Of a stretch of 64,000 nt of DNA, positions 25,253-34,257 are shown in pieces (the first letter of the stretch is position 1; each line of letters starts with the position of its first letter). The DNA lies in contig CBFHPD010000027.1 in NCBI GenBank assembly GCA_965657495.1, positions 1 through 64,000 on the forward strand, written 5' to 3'. This DNA comes from JALQTD01 sp965657495 (GTDB lineage: Bacteria; Bacteroidota; Bacteroidia; Flavobacteriales_D; Sanyastnellaceae). The notes under the pieces are model-generated. The model was not told where the DNA came from and made no database searches. It saw only the letters and a program-made list of their open reading frames with translations. Both the position numbers and the translations under genes were made by a program.

Positions 25253-26125
25253 ATGGAACGATTGAACCTTTTCAGAATTTGCTTGTTGTCGGCCCTTGCA
25301 ACGGGCTTGCTGGCGGCGCCGGCGAGCGGTGTGGCGCAAGGGAAATTCGATCGCTCGAAGGAGTTGGGGTTGATGCTCGGCACGTCCTATTACATGGGGG
25401 ATTTGAATCCAGGAGGGCACTTTGGGGGGCGCAAGCACGTCGCCTACGGGGGCTTCTTTCGAAGCAATTTGAACCGGCGGCTGAGCGTGCGTGGGCACAT
25501 CCTTTCGGGCCGAGTGGAAGCGTGGGACGCAGACAGCGAAGCGGCGTGGCAGCGCAACCGCAACTTGCATTTCCGGAACCACATCACGGAAGTCGGTGGC
25601 ATCCTCGAGATCAATTACATCGACTACCAAATCGGCACGCCCAGCCGCAAAGTCTGCGCCTACCTGCTCACGGGGTTGAGCGTTTACACGCACATGCCCG
25701 AGGCGGCACTGGACGGGACGTGGTTTGAATTGGCACCGCTCAGCACGGAGGGGCAGGGCACTTCGTGGGGCGAGGCGTATGGCGTGGGCTCCTATGCGCT
25801 GACCGGTTTGGCGCTGCCGTTTGGATTCGGTTTCAAAGTGAATTTGGGTCCGTTTGCTGGATTCAATTTGGAATGGGCCGTTCGCAAGACCTGGAACGAT
25901 TACCTCGATGACGTCAGCGGCGTCTATGCGGACCCCCTTGTTTTGAGCGATGAGCGAGGCGATTTGTCGGTTCAGCTTGCGGACCAATCCCTTGAACGCC
26001 CCACCGCGCTCGACAACAACACGGGGCTCATGCGCGGCGACCCCGGACGCGATGATGCTTATGGTTTTGTCACCGCATCCGTCACCTTCCGCGTCGGCAA
26101 AAAACCCACAACGTGTTGGAATTGA
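25253..26125 (+). CDS. DUF6089-type outer-membrane barrel protein
   Basis: 290 residues with a signal peptide (MERLNLFRICLLSALATGLL, cleaved near GVAQG). The mature protein begins with KELGLMLGTSYYMGDLNPGG, the tell-tale start of the Bacteroidota family that sits directly before uppS-bamA. The rest alternates short amphipathic strands typical of an 8- to 10-stranded barrel. The role is unknown; its fixed position next to bamA hints at outer-membrane biogenesis. A TACTTTCG -7-like box lies at 25228-25235. The stop TGA overlaps the uppS ATG (TGATG), so the two are translationally coupled. Confidence 0.82.
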   Translation: MERLNLFRICLLSALATGLLAAPASGVAQGKFDRSKELGLMLGTSYYMGDLNPGGHFGGRKHVAYGGFFRSNLNRRLSVRGHILSGRVEAWDADSEAAWQRNRNLHFRNHITEVGGILEINYIDYQIGTPSRKVCAYLLTGLSVYTHMPEAALDGTWFELAPLSTEGQGTSWGEAYGVGSYALTGLALPFGFGFKVNLGPFAGFNLEWAVRKTWNDYLDDVSGVYADPLVLSDERGDLSVQLADQSLERPTALDNNTGLMRGDPGRDDAYGFVTASVTFRVGKKPTTCWN

Positions 26126-26910
26126 TGGCTGAAAATCAACCGACCACTGAGCAGAAGCAGTTCCTTGGTGCGCACGGCATCTTGCCCGACCGCGTGCCCC
26201 AGCACGTGGCCATCATCATGGATGGGAACGGCCGGTGGGCGAAGGACCGCGGTGAGGATCGCGTGTTCGGACACATGCACGGCGTGGATTCGGTGCGTGC
26301 CGCGGTGGAAGCTTCGTTGAAATCGGGGGTGCGGTACTTGACGCTCTACGCGTTTTCCACGGAGAACTGGAACCGCCCGAAGGAGGAGGTGGATGCGCTG
26401 ATGGATTTGCTGGTGCGCACGCTGGTGCACGAGCTCGACGACTTGATGAGCAAGGGGGTGCGGCTGCGGGCCATCGGGGATTTGTCGTCCTTGCCGGAGG
26501 AGGCGCAGCAGGGCTTGCGCGAGGCGGAGCAGCGGACGGCGCATTTGACGGGCCTGGATTTGGTCCTCGCCCTCAGTTACAGTGCCAAATGGGAGCTCGT
26601 CGAAGCGGTGCGCCAAATCGTGCGCGAAGGCGTCGCCCCCGAGGACATCGACACCGAGACGCTGGACCGCCACCTCACGACGGCCGACCTGCCGGACCCC
26701 GAGCTCATGATCCGCACCAGTGGGGAGCGCCGCATCAGCAACTTCATGCTGTGGCAACTGGCTTACGCGGAATTCCACTTCACCCCCGTGATGTGGCCCG
26801 ATTTCCGGGAGGCTCATTTTTTGGAGGCCATCCGCGATTACCAGCGGCGTGAACGGCGGTTTGGCGGACTTTTAGATACGAATCACAACGAATGGAACCA
26901 GGAGGCATGA
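26125..26910 (+). CDS. uppS: Undecaprenyl diphosphate synthase
   Basis: Cis-prenyltransferase that makes the C55 lipid carrier for murein and surface polysaccharides. 261 residues from the ATG overlapping the preceding stop; a GTG four codons upstream is less likely. HVAIIMDGNGRWAK has the catalytic Asp33. LTLYAFSTENWNRP and RTSGERRISNFMLWQ are the other family blocks. The N-terminal 25 residues are an unstructured extension. It ends inside the bamA start as ATGA. Confidence 0.96.
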   Translation: MAENQPTTEQKQFLGAHGILPDRVPQHVAIIMDGNGRWAKDRGEDRVFGHMHGVDSVRAAVEASLKSGVRYLTLYAFSTENWNRPKEEVDALMDLLVRTLVHELDDLMSKGVRLRAIGDLSSLPEEAQQGLREAEQRTAHLTGLDLVLALSYSAKWELVEAVRQIVREGVAPEDIDTETLDRHLTTADLPDPELMIRTSGERRISNFMLWQLAYAEFHFTPVMWPDFREAHFLEAIRDYQRRERRFGGLLDTNHNEWNQEA

Positions 26911-29429
26911 TGGGAGTTTTACGACGCGTGGGGAGCGCCCTGCTGTTGGCTGTGGCAGGAGCATTTACCGCTTCAGGCCAAATCAACATGGACCTGCCAC
27001 ACGACTACCGCATTGCGGGGGTTTCCGTGCTCGGGGCCGACTACTCGGACGTCCAGGCGATCAAGCTCTTCGCTGCGTTGCAGGTCGGGGAGGAAATCAC
27101 GCTTCCGGGTGAAGAGGTCAGCAAGGCGATCCGCCGCTTGTGGGAGCAGGACCTCTTCGGCGACGTGTCCATCGAGCTCGCCGAAGTCCGCGGTGACGAC
27201 GTTTACCTCGTGATCCGCGTGGTGGAACTGCCGCGCTTGACCCGTTACACCATCACCGGTGTCAGCCGCTCCGAACAGGAAACGCTGAAGGGCAAAATGG
27301 ACCTCCTCACCGGCCGCATCGTGAACGAAAACGTGATGGCCACAGCGCGCAAGCGGCTCCTCGACCATTACGACGAGAAGGGTTACTGGGACGCGGAGGT
27401 GAACATCCAGCAGGTGCCCGACACAGCTTTTGCGAACGGCGCCATGCTCAGCATCGAAGTGAACAAAGGCGAGAAGGTCAAGGTGGGCGAGGTGCGGGTT
27501 TTGGGCCTGGAGCAACTCTCGGAAAAGGAAGTGAAGCGGGCGATGAAGGACCTGAAGGAACGGGCGTGGTTCCGGATTTTCAAGTCCACCAAGTTCGTGG
27601 AGGAGAACATGGCCACTGCGCGCCAACAAATCCTCGGGCTGTACAACAACCAGGGCTACCGCAACGCGCGCATCCTGCGCGACACCATTTACCGCTTGCC
27701 GGAAGGGGATGTGGGTGTGGCGTTTGAAATCGAAGAGGGCAATCCCTTCTATTTCGGCGACATCACGTTCACGGGGAACACGAAGTACCGCTCGACCCAG
27801 CTCGATTCCATTTTGGGCATTCGGACCGGGGAGGTGTACAACCTCGAGCGCCTCGAGACGCGGCTGTTCATGGACCCCAAGGGCGTGGACCTCAGTTCCT
27901 TGTACCAGGACGATGGCTATTTGACCTTCCAAGCGATGCCCGTCGAGACCTCCATTGAAAACGACACCATCGACATCGAGGTGCGCATGATGGAAGGCAA
28001 GCAATTCCGCATTGGAAAGATCATTGTGGAGGGCAATACGAAGACGAACGACCACGTCATCTACCGCGAAATCCGGACCCGGCCGGGCGACTTGTTCAGC
28101 CGCACGGACATCATTCGGACGCAGCGGGAATTGGCCCAGCTCAACTACTTCAATCCGGAGGCGTTCGGCATCAACCCCATTCAGCATCCGGAAGACGGCA
28201 CCGTGGACATCGAGTACCGCGTGGAGGAGAAGCCTTCAGACCAAATTGAACTCAGCGGCGGCTGGGGCGGTGGCCGGGTCGTCGGAACCCTGGGCATCAG
28301 CTTCAACAACTTCTCCGTCAAGAACTTGTTCAACGGCGATGCGTGGCGGCCCATTCCGACGGGCGATGGCCAGCGGTTGAGCATCCGCGCCCAGTCGAAC
28401 GGCCTGTTCTTCCAGAGCTACAACTTCAGCTTCACGGAGCCGTGGATGGGCGGCCGCAAACCCAATTCGCTCTCCTTCTCCGCTTGGCATTCGGTCCAAA
28501 CCAACGGCCAAACGCGCAAGGTCGACGGGGAAATCAACCCCCTGCGCCAGAGCCTGAACATCACCGGGGTGCAGGTGGGCCTCGGCCAGCGCTGGAAGAA
28601 GCCGGACGACTGGTTTGTCATGCAGGCGGCCCTGAGCTACCAGCACTTTGTGTTGAACGATTACGGGGTGTTCTTCAGCTTCGCAAACGGGGTGTCAAAC
28701 AACTTGGCCTTGACGTGGAGCTTGGGACGGAACTCGGTGTCGGACCCGATTTATCCGGTGTGGGGGTCGAATGTGAACGTGACCGTCAAGGCGACTCCGC
28801 CCTATTCCGCTTTCCGCGGGGACGGCATTGATTACGAAGGCATGTCGGACCAGGAGCGCTTCCGTTGGGTGGAGTACCACAAATGGAAGGTGAAGGCCGA
28901 ATGGTACACGCCCCTCACGCAATCTTCCGGCGAGAACCCGAAGACTTTGGTGTTGCGCACGCACGCCGGGTTTGGCCTCATCGGGCAGTACAACCGCGAG
29001 GTGGGGTTGTCGCCGTTCGAACGCTTCTACCTCGGCGGGGTGTTCCTGAGCGGATTCGTGCTCGATGGCCGCGAGATCATCAACTTGCGCGGCTTCGACG
29101 ATTTGAGCTTGACCATGCCCAACCAAAACACGGGCGCCCCGGTCATCGCGAAATACGGCGCCGAGCTCCGCTACCCGCTGTCCACCAACCCCAGCGCCAC
29201 CATCTACCTCTTGTCCTTCCTCGACGCGGGCAAAACGTGGGCCGACGCCCGTGAATTCAACCCCTTCCAAGTGTACCGCTCCGCCGGTGTCGGCATGCGG
29301 ATCTTCCTGCCGATGTTCGGTTTGTTGGGCTTGGACTACGGCTGGCGCCTCGACGACATTCCCACCGCGCCCAACATGGCCCGCGGCCAATTCCACTTCA
29401 GCATGGGCATGAACATCGGAGAATTGTGA
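26907..29429 (+). CDS. bamA: Outer-membrane assembly factor BamA
   Basis: 840 residues: signal peptide (to about 27, TASGQ), POTRA repeats (about 30-430; e.g. LPRLTRYTITGV, GEKVKVGEVRVLGL, FYFGDITFTGN, QFRIGKIIVEGNTKT) and a 16-stranded barrel (about 440-840) with SGGWGGG at its start and GAELRYPLS near the end. Inserts outer-membrane proteins. Two candidate starts, ATG at 26907 (ATGA overlap with uppS) and ATG at 26910; an AGGAGG at 26900-26905 sits 1 and 4 nt before them, so the second has better spacing. An upstream in-frame ATG at 26892 would bury the signal peptide. Followed by two OmpH chaperones. Confidence 0.96.
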   Translation: MMGVLRRVGSALLLAVAGAFTASGQINMDLPHDYRIAGVSVLGADYSDVQAIKLFAALQVGEEITLPGEEVSKAIRRLWEQDLFGDVSIELAEVRGDDVYLVIRVVELPRLTRYTITGVSRSEQETLKGKMDLLTGRIVNENVMATARKRLLDHYDEKGYWDAEVNIQQVPDTAFANGAMLSIEVNKGEKVKVGEVRVLGLEQLSEKEVKRAMKDLKERAWFRIFKSTKFVEENMATARQQILGLYNNQGYRNARILRDTIYRLPEGDVGVAFEIEEGNPFYFGDITFTGNTKYRSTQLDSILGIRTGEVYNLERLETRLFMDPKGVDLSSLYQDDGYLTFQAMPVETSIENDTIDIEVRMMEGKQFRIGKIIVEGNTKTNDHVIYREIRTRPGDLFSRTDIIRTQRELAQLNYFNPEAFGINPIQHPEDGTVDIEYRVEEKPSDQIELSGGWGGGRVVGTLGISFNNFSVKNLFNGDAWRPIPTGDGQRLSIRAQSNGLFFQSYNFSFTEPWMGGRKPNSLSFSAWHSVQTNGQTRKVDGEINPLRQSLNITGVQVGLGQRWKKPDDWFVMQAALSYQHFVLNDYGVFFSFANGVSNNLALTWSLGRNSVSDPIYPVWGSNVNVTVKATPPYSAFRGDGIDYEGMSDQERFRWVEYHKWKVKAEWYTPLTQSSGENPKTLVLRTHAGFGLIGQYNREVGLSPFERFYLGGVFLSGFVLDGREIINLRGFDDLSLTMPNQNTGAPVIAKYGAELRYPLSTNPSATIYLLSFLDAGKTWADAREFNPFQVYRSAGVGMRIFLPMFGLLGLDYGWRLDDIPTAPNMARGQFHFSMGMNIGEL

Positions 29430-29469
29430 TGCCCCCTACCTGCCCAGACCTTTGTATCTTCAACCGCTC

Positions 29470-30153
29470 ATGAAAACGACCCTGCTGACCGTGCTGCTCG
29501 CCACCTTGACCCTCGGGGGGTGGGCCCAGAAATTCGCCTACATCGATTCGGATTACGTGTTGTTGCACGTGCCGGAGTATGCCGAGGCGCAGCAAACGCT
29601 GAACCAGTTGGCCATTGATTGGCAGGCAGAAATCGAGGCCAAAATGGAGGCCGTCGAACGCCTCGAGCTGGCCTACCGCGCTGAGCGCGTCCTCCTCACC
29701 CCCGAAATGCGCGCCAAGCGGGAGTCGGACATCCAGGCCAAGCGCGAAGAAGCCCGCGCCCTCCAGCGCGAGAAGTTTGGCGTAGAGGGCGAGCTCTTCC
29801 GCCAGCGCCAAGAACTCATTCAACCCATCCAGGATTTGATCTTCGAAGAGCTCAAAGAAATCGCATCCGGTTCGAGCTACATGGTCATTTTTGACAAGAG
29901 CAACCAGAGCAACATGCTCTACACGAACCCCAAATACGACATTTCCGACCGCCTGATCAAGGCGTTGGGCTATGTTCCCGGCGAGACGATTGAAGCCGAG
30001 GAGCCCGCCGAAGGGGATGGCGGCGAATCGCTGCTTGACAAAGCACGCGGTGCGATGGACCGGGGTACGGAATCCGTTCGTGGTGCCGTCGGCGGTGCGG
30101 TTGAGGGAGCCCGTGGGGGCATTTCGCCCGGCGCAAGCCGCAACAAGGATTGA
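29470..30153 (+). CDS. OmpH/Skp-family periplasmic chaperone (first copy)
   Basis: 227 residues with a signal peptide (MKTTLLTVLLATLTLGGWAQ). The FAYIDSDYVLLHVPEY start of the mature protein and the long charged coiled coil (about 40-125, rich in E/K/R/Q) are the Skp fold, a trimeric jellyfish-like holdase for unfolded outer-membrane proteins. About 55 extra residues follow the core (EEPAEGDGGES onward, Gly/Ala/Arg-rich), which the second copy lacks. TATCTTCA at 29455-29462, 7 nt before the ATG, may be a separate promoter. The start at 29470 is chosen because it gives the signal peptide. Confidence 0.9.
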   Translation: MKTTLLTVLLATLTLGGWAQKFAYIDSDYVLLHVPEYAEAQQTLNQLAIDWQAEIEAKMEAVERLELAYRAERVLLTPEMRAKRESDIQAKREEARALQREKFGVEGELFRQRQELIQPIQDLIFEELKEIASGSSYMVIFDKSNQSNMLYTNPKYDISDRLIKALGYVPGETIEAEEPAEGDGGESLLDKARGAMDRGTESVRGAVGGAVEGARGGISPGASRNKD

Positions 30154-30158
30154 TTTTG

Positions 30159-30183
30159 GCACAGCTTGTGCACAGCCCTGTGC
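30159..30183. repeat. Short inverted repeat between the two ompH genes
   Basis: GCACAG (30159-30164) and CTGTGC (30178-30183) flank the perfect 8-bp palindrome TGTGCACA (30167-30174). It lies just upstream of the second ompH promoter box. No T-run follows, so it is not a standard terminator. It could be an operator or an RNA hairpin. Confidence 0.45.
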
Positions 30184-30202
30184 GCAGAAGAGAGATTGAA
30201 AC

Positions 30203-30210
30203 TACATTCG
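30203..30210 (+). promoter_or_regulatory. -7-like box of the second ompH gene
   Basis: TACATTCG (TAnnTTTG with T to C) ends 7 nt before the ATG at 30218. The predicted mRNA would have almost no leader. Confidence 0.45.
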
Positions 30211-30217
30211 CACTTCA

Positions 30218-30724
30218 ATGAAGAACATGATGAAGCATTTGATGATGGCCTTGGCCCTGGTGATGGGCATGACAACCGCAGCCCAAGCCCAAAAGTTGGG
30301 GCACGTGGATACGCAAGCCATTTTGATGGAACTCCCTGAACGGGCCGACGCCCAAGCGGCCATTGAGTCGCGCGCCGCAGAGTACGAGATGGAGATGACG
30401 AGCATGCAACAGCAGCTCCAAACCAAGTTGCAAGAGTACCAGTCGAAAGCAGAGACATGGCCCGCCGCCATCCGCCAACAGAAGGAGCGTGAGTTGCAAG
30501 CACTCGACCAGGGGCTTCAAGAATTCGCGTCCACGGTACAGAATGACTTGGCACAGATGGAACAAGAGCTCCTCATGCCGATGATCGAGCGGGTGCAGGA
30601 GGCCATCAACAACGTGGGGGAAGAGCAGGGCTACTCGTACATCTTTGACACGAGCGCAGGCGCAACGGTCTACGTGGGAGGCGAGGACGCGGGTCCTGCC
30701 ATCCGCGCGAAACTGGGCATGTAA
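30218..30724 (+). CDS. OmpH/Skp-family periplasmic chaperone (second copy)
   Basis: 168 residues: signal peptide (Met-rich MKNMMKHLMMALALVMGM, cleaved after AQA), KLGHVDTQAILMELPE at the start of the mature protein, and a coiled coil (about 45-120). The C-terminal strand YSYIFDTSAGATVYVGG completes the trimer core. This is the standard length for Skp. The tandem arrangement after bamA is typical for the phylum. The two copies are divergent enough to have different clients or to form mixed trimers (inference). murI starts 18 nt downstream. Confidence 0.92.
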   Translation: MKNMMKHLMMALALVMGMTTAAQAQKLGHVDTQAILMELPERADAQAAIESRAAEYEMEMTSMQQQLQTKLQEYQSKAETWPAAIRQQKERELQALDQGLQEFASTVQNDLAQMEQELLMPMIERVQEAINNVGEEQGYSYIFDTSAGATVYVGGEDAGPAIRAKLGM

Positions 30725-30742
30725 GCACCGCGCACAACGGAC

Positions 30743-31537
30743 ATGCGTCCATTGGGCATTTTTGATTCGGGCATTGGCGGTTTGACCGTGGCCCGGGCAG
30801 TGGCGGACCGGATGACCGGTTCGCCGCTGTTGTATTTTGGCGATACGGCCCACCTTCCGTACGGCGAGAAATCGCCCCACCTCATCCGGCACTACGCCTC
30901 CCGCATCTCGCACCATTTGCGTGACGAAGGGTGCCGCGCCATCGTGGTGGCTTGCAATTCCGCTTCGAGCAATGCCCTCGATGCGGTCCGCGATGCCGTC
31001 GGCCCCGACATCCCCGTGGTGGATGTCGTAGAGCCCGTGGTGGCGTACCTCAAGTCCCGCTGGCCCGCTGGCCGGGTGGGCGTCATCGGTACCCGCGCCA
31101 CCATCGACTCGGGCTTGTACCAGCGCCTGCTCGAGGCCGCCGGGTTGGCGGTGACCGCGCGCGCCACTCCCTTGCTCGCGTCAGCCATCGAAGAGGGGTT
31201 CCACAAAGGGGCGGTGAGCGAAGCCTTGCTCGCCGCGTACCTCGGGGATGGCGCGTTCGATGAGGTGGACGCCCTCGTGTTGGGCTGCACCCATTATCCT
31301 TTGATTGCGGACCAAATCCGATCGCACTTGCCCCAGCGGGTCGAAGTGGTCGACAGCCCGGCCCTGGTCGCCGAAGCGGTGGCCTCCTTGTTCCTTGAGG
31401 AATGCCATCCCGGCGTCGCACCGACCGCGTCGCACCGTTTCTTGGTGTCTGATTGGACGGACTCTTTCGCCCTCGGGGCACGCCGGTTTTTTGGTGAGGC
31501 CATCCAGTTGGAGGCCACGGATTTGTGGAAGCGCTGA
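30743..31537 (+). CDS. murI: Glutamate racemase
   Basis: Makes D-glutamate for murein precursors. 264 residues. Both catalytic cysteines are present: Cys71 in ACNSASSNAL and the second in LGCTHYPL (near 182). The N-terminal FDSGIGGLTV (Asp8) and the FGDTAHLPYG block (residues 32-41) are standard. Cytosolic. It ends the bamA run and is convergent with the gamma-carbonic anhydrase gene, with 3 bp between stops. Confidence 0.95.
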   Translation: MRPLGIFDSGIGGLTVARAVADRMTGSPLLYFGDTAHLPYGEKSPHLIRHYASRISHHLRDEGCRAIVVACNSASSNALDAVRDAVGPDIPVVDVVEPVVAYLKSRWPAGRVGVIGTRATIDSGLYQRLLEAAGLAVTARATPLLASAIEEGFHKGAVSEALLAAYLGDGAFDEVDALVLGCTHYPLIADQIRSHLPQRVEVVDSPALVAEAVASLFLEECHPGVAPTASHRFLVSDWTDSFALGARRFFGEAIQLEATDLWKR

Positions 31538-31540
31538 GCG

Positions 31541-32059
31541 TTAGCGGAACCAGTTGGCGTAAGTGACGTACCGATCCGCCGTGTCGGACAGGTGGTCACG
31601 CAGCTCCGTTCGGACGCCCCCCTTTTCCCGGGCCGGTGCTCCGGCCCACAGGGTGAAGGCTGGGATGCGGGTGCCGGCAAGCACCACCGCACCAGCCGCC
31701 ACCACGGCACCTTCCCCGACCACGGCGCCGTCCATGACCACGGCGCCCATGCCGATGAGCGCTCCCCGCCCGATGTGCGCCCCGTGGACGATGGCCTTGT
31801 GCCCGACGGACACCCGGTCTTCGAGCACGGTTTCGGACTGCTCAAACGTCCCGTGGATCACGGCACCGTCTTGGATGTTCACCCGCGCTCCAATGGTGAT
31901 GGGCGCCACGTCGCCGCGAACAACCGCTTGGAACCAAACCGTGGAATCAGCCCCCAGCTTTACCTCGCCCACAACGGTCGCGTTGGGGGCCAACCAGCAT
32001 GTGGCGTCAATGAGCGGGTGGTGGCCGCGTGCAGGCAGGATGAGGGGGGCGTGTTCCAT
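31541..32059 (-). CDS. Gamma-carbonic anhydrase-like hexapeptide protein
   Basis: 172 residues of left-handed beta-helix hexapeptide repeats (e.g. VKLGADSTVWFQAVVRGD, VVMDGAVVGEGAVVAAG). The three zinc histidines of the YrdA/CaiE/gamma-CA group are in place: one in QDGAVIHG and two in VGHKAIVHG. It is therefore probably a trimeric metal enzyme, though many members show no carbonic anhydrase activity. The start at MEHAPLIL is preceded 4 nt upstream by TACCTTCC; the longer in-frame extension runs into yifB. Cytosolic. Confidence 0.88.
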   Translation of the reverse strand: MEHAPLILPARGHHPLIDATCWLAPNATVVGEVKLGADSTVWFQAVVRGDVAPITIGARVNIQDGAVIHGTFEQSETVLEDRVSVGHKAIVHGAHIGRGALIGMGAVVMDGAVVGEGAVVAAGAVVLAGTRIPAFTLWAGAPAREKGGVRTELRDHLSDTADRYVTYANWFR

Positions 32060-32076
32060 GATGGGAAGGTAGCGAA

Positions 32077-33594
32077 TCAGCCGCGGTGTTTGGGGCGCTG
32101 GGGGTCCCAAGCGGATTCGAGCCATTCCGCTCGGTCGAATACGCGGTACTGCAAAGCGGCCCCGACATCTTCCTCAGTGATTTCGTTCCCTTCCCGGATC
32201 AAGGCGTGGGTCAATGCGACACTGCGCAGTGCGGCCAAGGCCCGCCCGGAAAACCGCCACCGCCGCATGGCCATGGCCAGGTGGCTTTCCGCGGGATCGG
32301 TCCACGGCAGTCCGTGGGGACGCCGCCCCCGCACCCGTTGGACGATTTCCCGGGCGCTTTCGGTGGTGAGGCCGGGTGATGCCGCGGGTTGGAGCGACGG
32401 CATGCGGGTCTCGAGGTGAATGGGGAATCGATCGACCAGGGGCCCGGACAGGCGCTTGAGGTAGTTCCGCACTTGCGCCGGGGTGCACCGGCAGCGGCGC
32501 TCGGCATCGAGGAAGTACCCGCACGGGCAGGGGTTGGCGGTCGCGGCGACGAGGCTGCGCGCCGGGAGTTGGGTGCTGCCCGCCGCCCGTGCCAGTTCCA
32601 CCACCCCGCGCTCCAACGGAACGCGCAGCGTTTCCATGGCGGGCCGTGACCATTCCGGCAACTCGTCTAGAATCAACAAGCCCCGGTGGGCCAAAGTCAG
32701 TTCCCCAGGCAGAAAGGCCGCCGAGCCATCCAAGGCGTGGCGCCCGGCAGCGCGCGATCCGATGAGGGCGGCCACCCCGCTCCCCGCGTGTGGATTGCGC
32801 AAGGGGGGTGCCCAGGGGTCGGAACGGATGAGACCTTTGGCGGCGTGCAACCGCCGGAGGGTTTGGGCTTCCGAAGGGCTCAGCGCCGGAAGCAGCCCGT
32901 GCAGCGCCCGTGCAGACGTGGATTTGCCCGTTCCAGGGGATCCCAACAGCATCACATGGTGCTCGCCCGCGGCGGCAAGCAGCAGGCCCCGAAGCAAGTG
33001 GTCGTCGCCGTGCACGTCTTCCAAGCGCACTTCGGTCGCGGCCATCGGCGAAGCTTGCCGGCTGACCCACCGTGGCAAAGGCCGCGTGCCCCGCAAGTGC
33101 TCCACGACCTCCGTCAGGTGCTGGGCCCCGTAGAGCGGGGCATCCGCTGTGCTCCCTGAACTGGCTGGAAGCACATGGGCCGCGACCACCGTGGCCGAAC
33201 AACCTGCCTCCACCGCGGCCAGGGGCGCGTTTGCGCTGCTGGGGTGGCCGCGCAAAGAGCCGTCGAGGCCGAGGGCGCCCGCGCTGCAAAGGTGGGCAAT
33301 GCGGTGGGCGGGGATGGCTCCGATTTGGGCCAACACCACCAAGGCCAACGGCAGGTCCAAATCCTCCGGGTGCAAACTGGCATTGCCCGGGCTGATGCTC
33401 ACCGTCAAGGCTTCCCGCGGCCACGACCACCCCCCGGCCTGCAGGGCCCCGCGGATGCGCAGGAAGGCATCGCGGGCGAGGGACCCGCTCATGCCGGCCA
33501 CATGGAACTGGATGCCGCGGCCCGATCGCAATTCAATGGACACGGGCAGGACATCGACCCCGCGCGAAGCGGCGCCGTACGTGCGCACAAACAT
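32077..33594 (-). CDS. yifB: YifB/ComM Mg-chelatase-like ATPase
   Basis: 505 residues. An N-terminal Lon-like S5 fold domain (FHVAGMSGSLARDAFLRIR) is followed by an AAA+ ATPase (Walker A GSPGTGKST; Walker B LLILDELPEW) and the C-terminal Mg-chelatase-like domain with a Cys cluster (NPCPCGYFLDAERRC). In competent bacteria ComM is a branch-migration helicase for transformation; in others the role is unclear. Family length is normal. The start codon is the only one that keeps the conserved first strand. It lies 12 bp downstream of gmhA on the same strand. Confidence 0.93.
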   Translation of the reverse strand: MFVRTYGAASRGVDVLPVSIELRSGRGIQFHVAGMSGSLARDAFLRIRGALQAGGWSWPREALTVSISPGNASLHPEDLDLPLALVVLAQIGAIPAHRIAHLCSAGALGLDGSLRGHPSSANAPLAAVEAGCSATVVAAHVLPASSGSTADAPLYGAQHLTEVVEHLRGTRPLPRWVSRQASPMAATEVRLEDVHGDDHLLRGLLLAAAGEHHVMLLGSPGTGKSTSARALHGLLPALSPSEAQTLRRLHAAKGLIRSDPWAPPLRNPHAGSGVAALIGSRAAGRHALDGSAAFLPGELTLAHRGLLILDELPEWSRPAMETLRVPLERGVVELARAAGSTQLPARSLVAATANPCPCGYFLDAERRCRCTPAQVRNYLKRLSGPLVDRFPIHLETRMPSLQPAASPGLTTESAREIVQRVRGRRPHGLPWTDPAESHLAMAMRRWRFSGRALAALRSVALTHALIREGNEITEEDVGAALQYRVFDRAEWLESAWDPQRPKHRG

Positions 33595-33606
33595 GTTCGA
33601 AACGGA

Positions 33607-34185
33607 TTAGCAGAGCGCGCGCTCCACGTGATCGATCAGGCTGTGAATGACCTTGATGTGCACTTCTTGCACCCGGTCGGCATAGCCGTCCCAAGGCACG
33701 CGCACTTCCACATCGCAACACCCCGCCAGTTCGCCACCGGATTTGCCGGTCAGGGCGATGACGCGCATGCCCATCGCTTGGGCCGCACGCGCAGCCGCCA
33801 CGACGTTCGCGGAGTTGCCACTCGTGCTGATGGCCAACAAGGCGTCACCCGGCCGCCCGATGGCTTCCATATAACGCGCAAACACCTGGTCGAAGCCGTA
33901 GTCGTTGCCCACACACGTCAAATGGGAAGGATCCGAACAGCAAAGCGCCGCCAGCGCTTTCCGGTCTTCCCGGTAGCGCCCACTCAGCTCCTCGGCGAAA
34001 TGCATGGCATCGCACATGCTCCCTCCGTTGCCGCACGAAAGGGCCTTTCCTCCCTGTTCCAACGTTTCTACCAGCACCTGCCCGGCCGCTCCCACGGACT
34101 CGAGGAATGCCGCATCGCCCAGCACCCGCTCAAGCAGTTGAGCGGCCTCTTCCAAATGCGATCGTATGGCTTGATTTGCTTTCAT
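33607..34185 (-). CDS. gmhA: Sedoheptulose-7-phosphate isomerase
   Basis: First step of ADP-heptose synthesis for the lipopolysaccharide core. 192 residues, colinear with E. coli GmhA as I recall it: SCGNGGSMCDAMHFAEELSG (zinc His and Glu), HLTCVGNDYGFD, LLAISTSGNSANV (SIS phosphosugar loop) and GYADRVQEVHIKVIHSLID with the second zinc site. Cytosolic tetramer. The heptose kinase and transferase genes are not in the window. TTCCTTCG lies about 4 nt before the ATG, a degenerate -7 box. The DnaA-binding SIS protein DiaA is a relative, but the Cys/His block favours GmhA. Confidence 0.93.
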   Translation of the reverse strand: MKANQAIRSHLEEAAQLLERVLGDAAFLESVGAAGQVLVETLEQGGKALSCGNGGSMCDAMHFAEELSGRYREDRKALAALCCSDPSHLTCVGNDYGFDQVFARYMEAIGRPGDALLAISTSGNSANVVAAARAAQAMGMRVIALTGKSGGELAGCCDVEVRVPWDGYADRVQEVHIKVIHSLIDHVERALC

Positions 34186-34257
34186 GGGACGAAGGAAGTC
34201 ATCGGACGTGCCACCGCCACATGGAATTCACGGACGCGGGCGCAGGGTTCATGGGTG

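Noticed and set aside
33607..34185. DiaA (replication-initiation SIS protein) for the gmhA gene
   Set aside because: The GGSMCDAMHFAEELSG zinc block and the C-terminal EVHIKVIH site match GmhA better.
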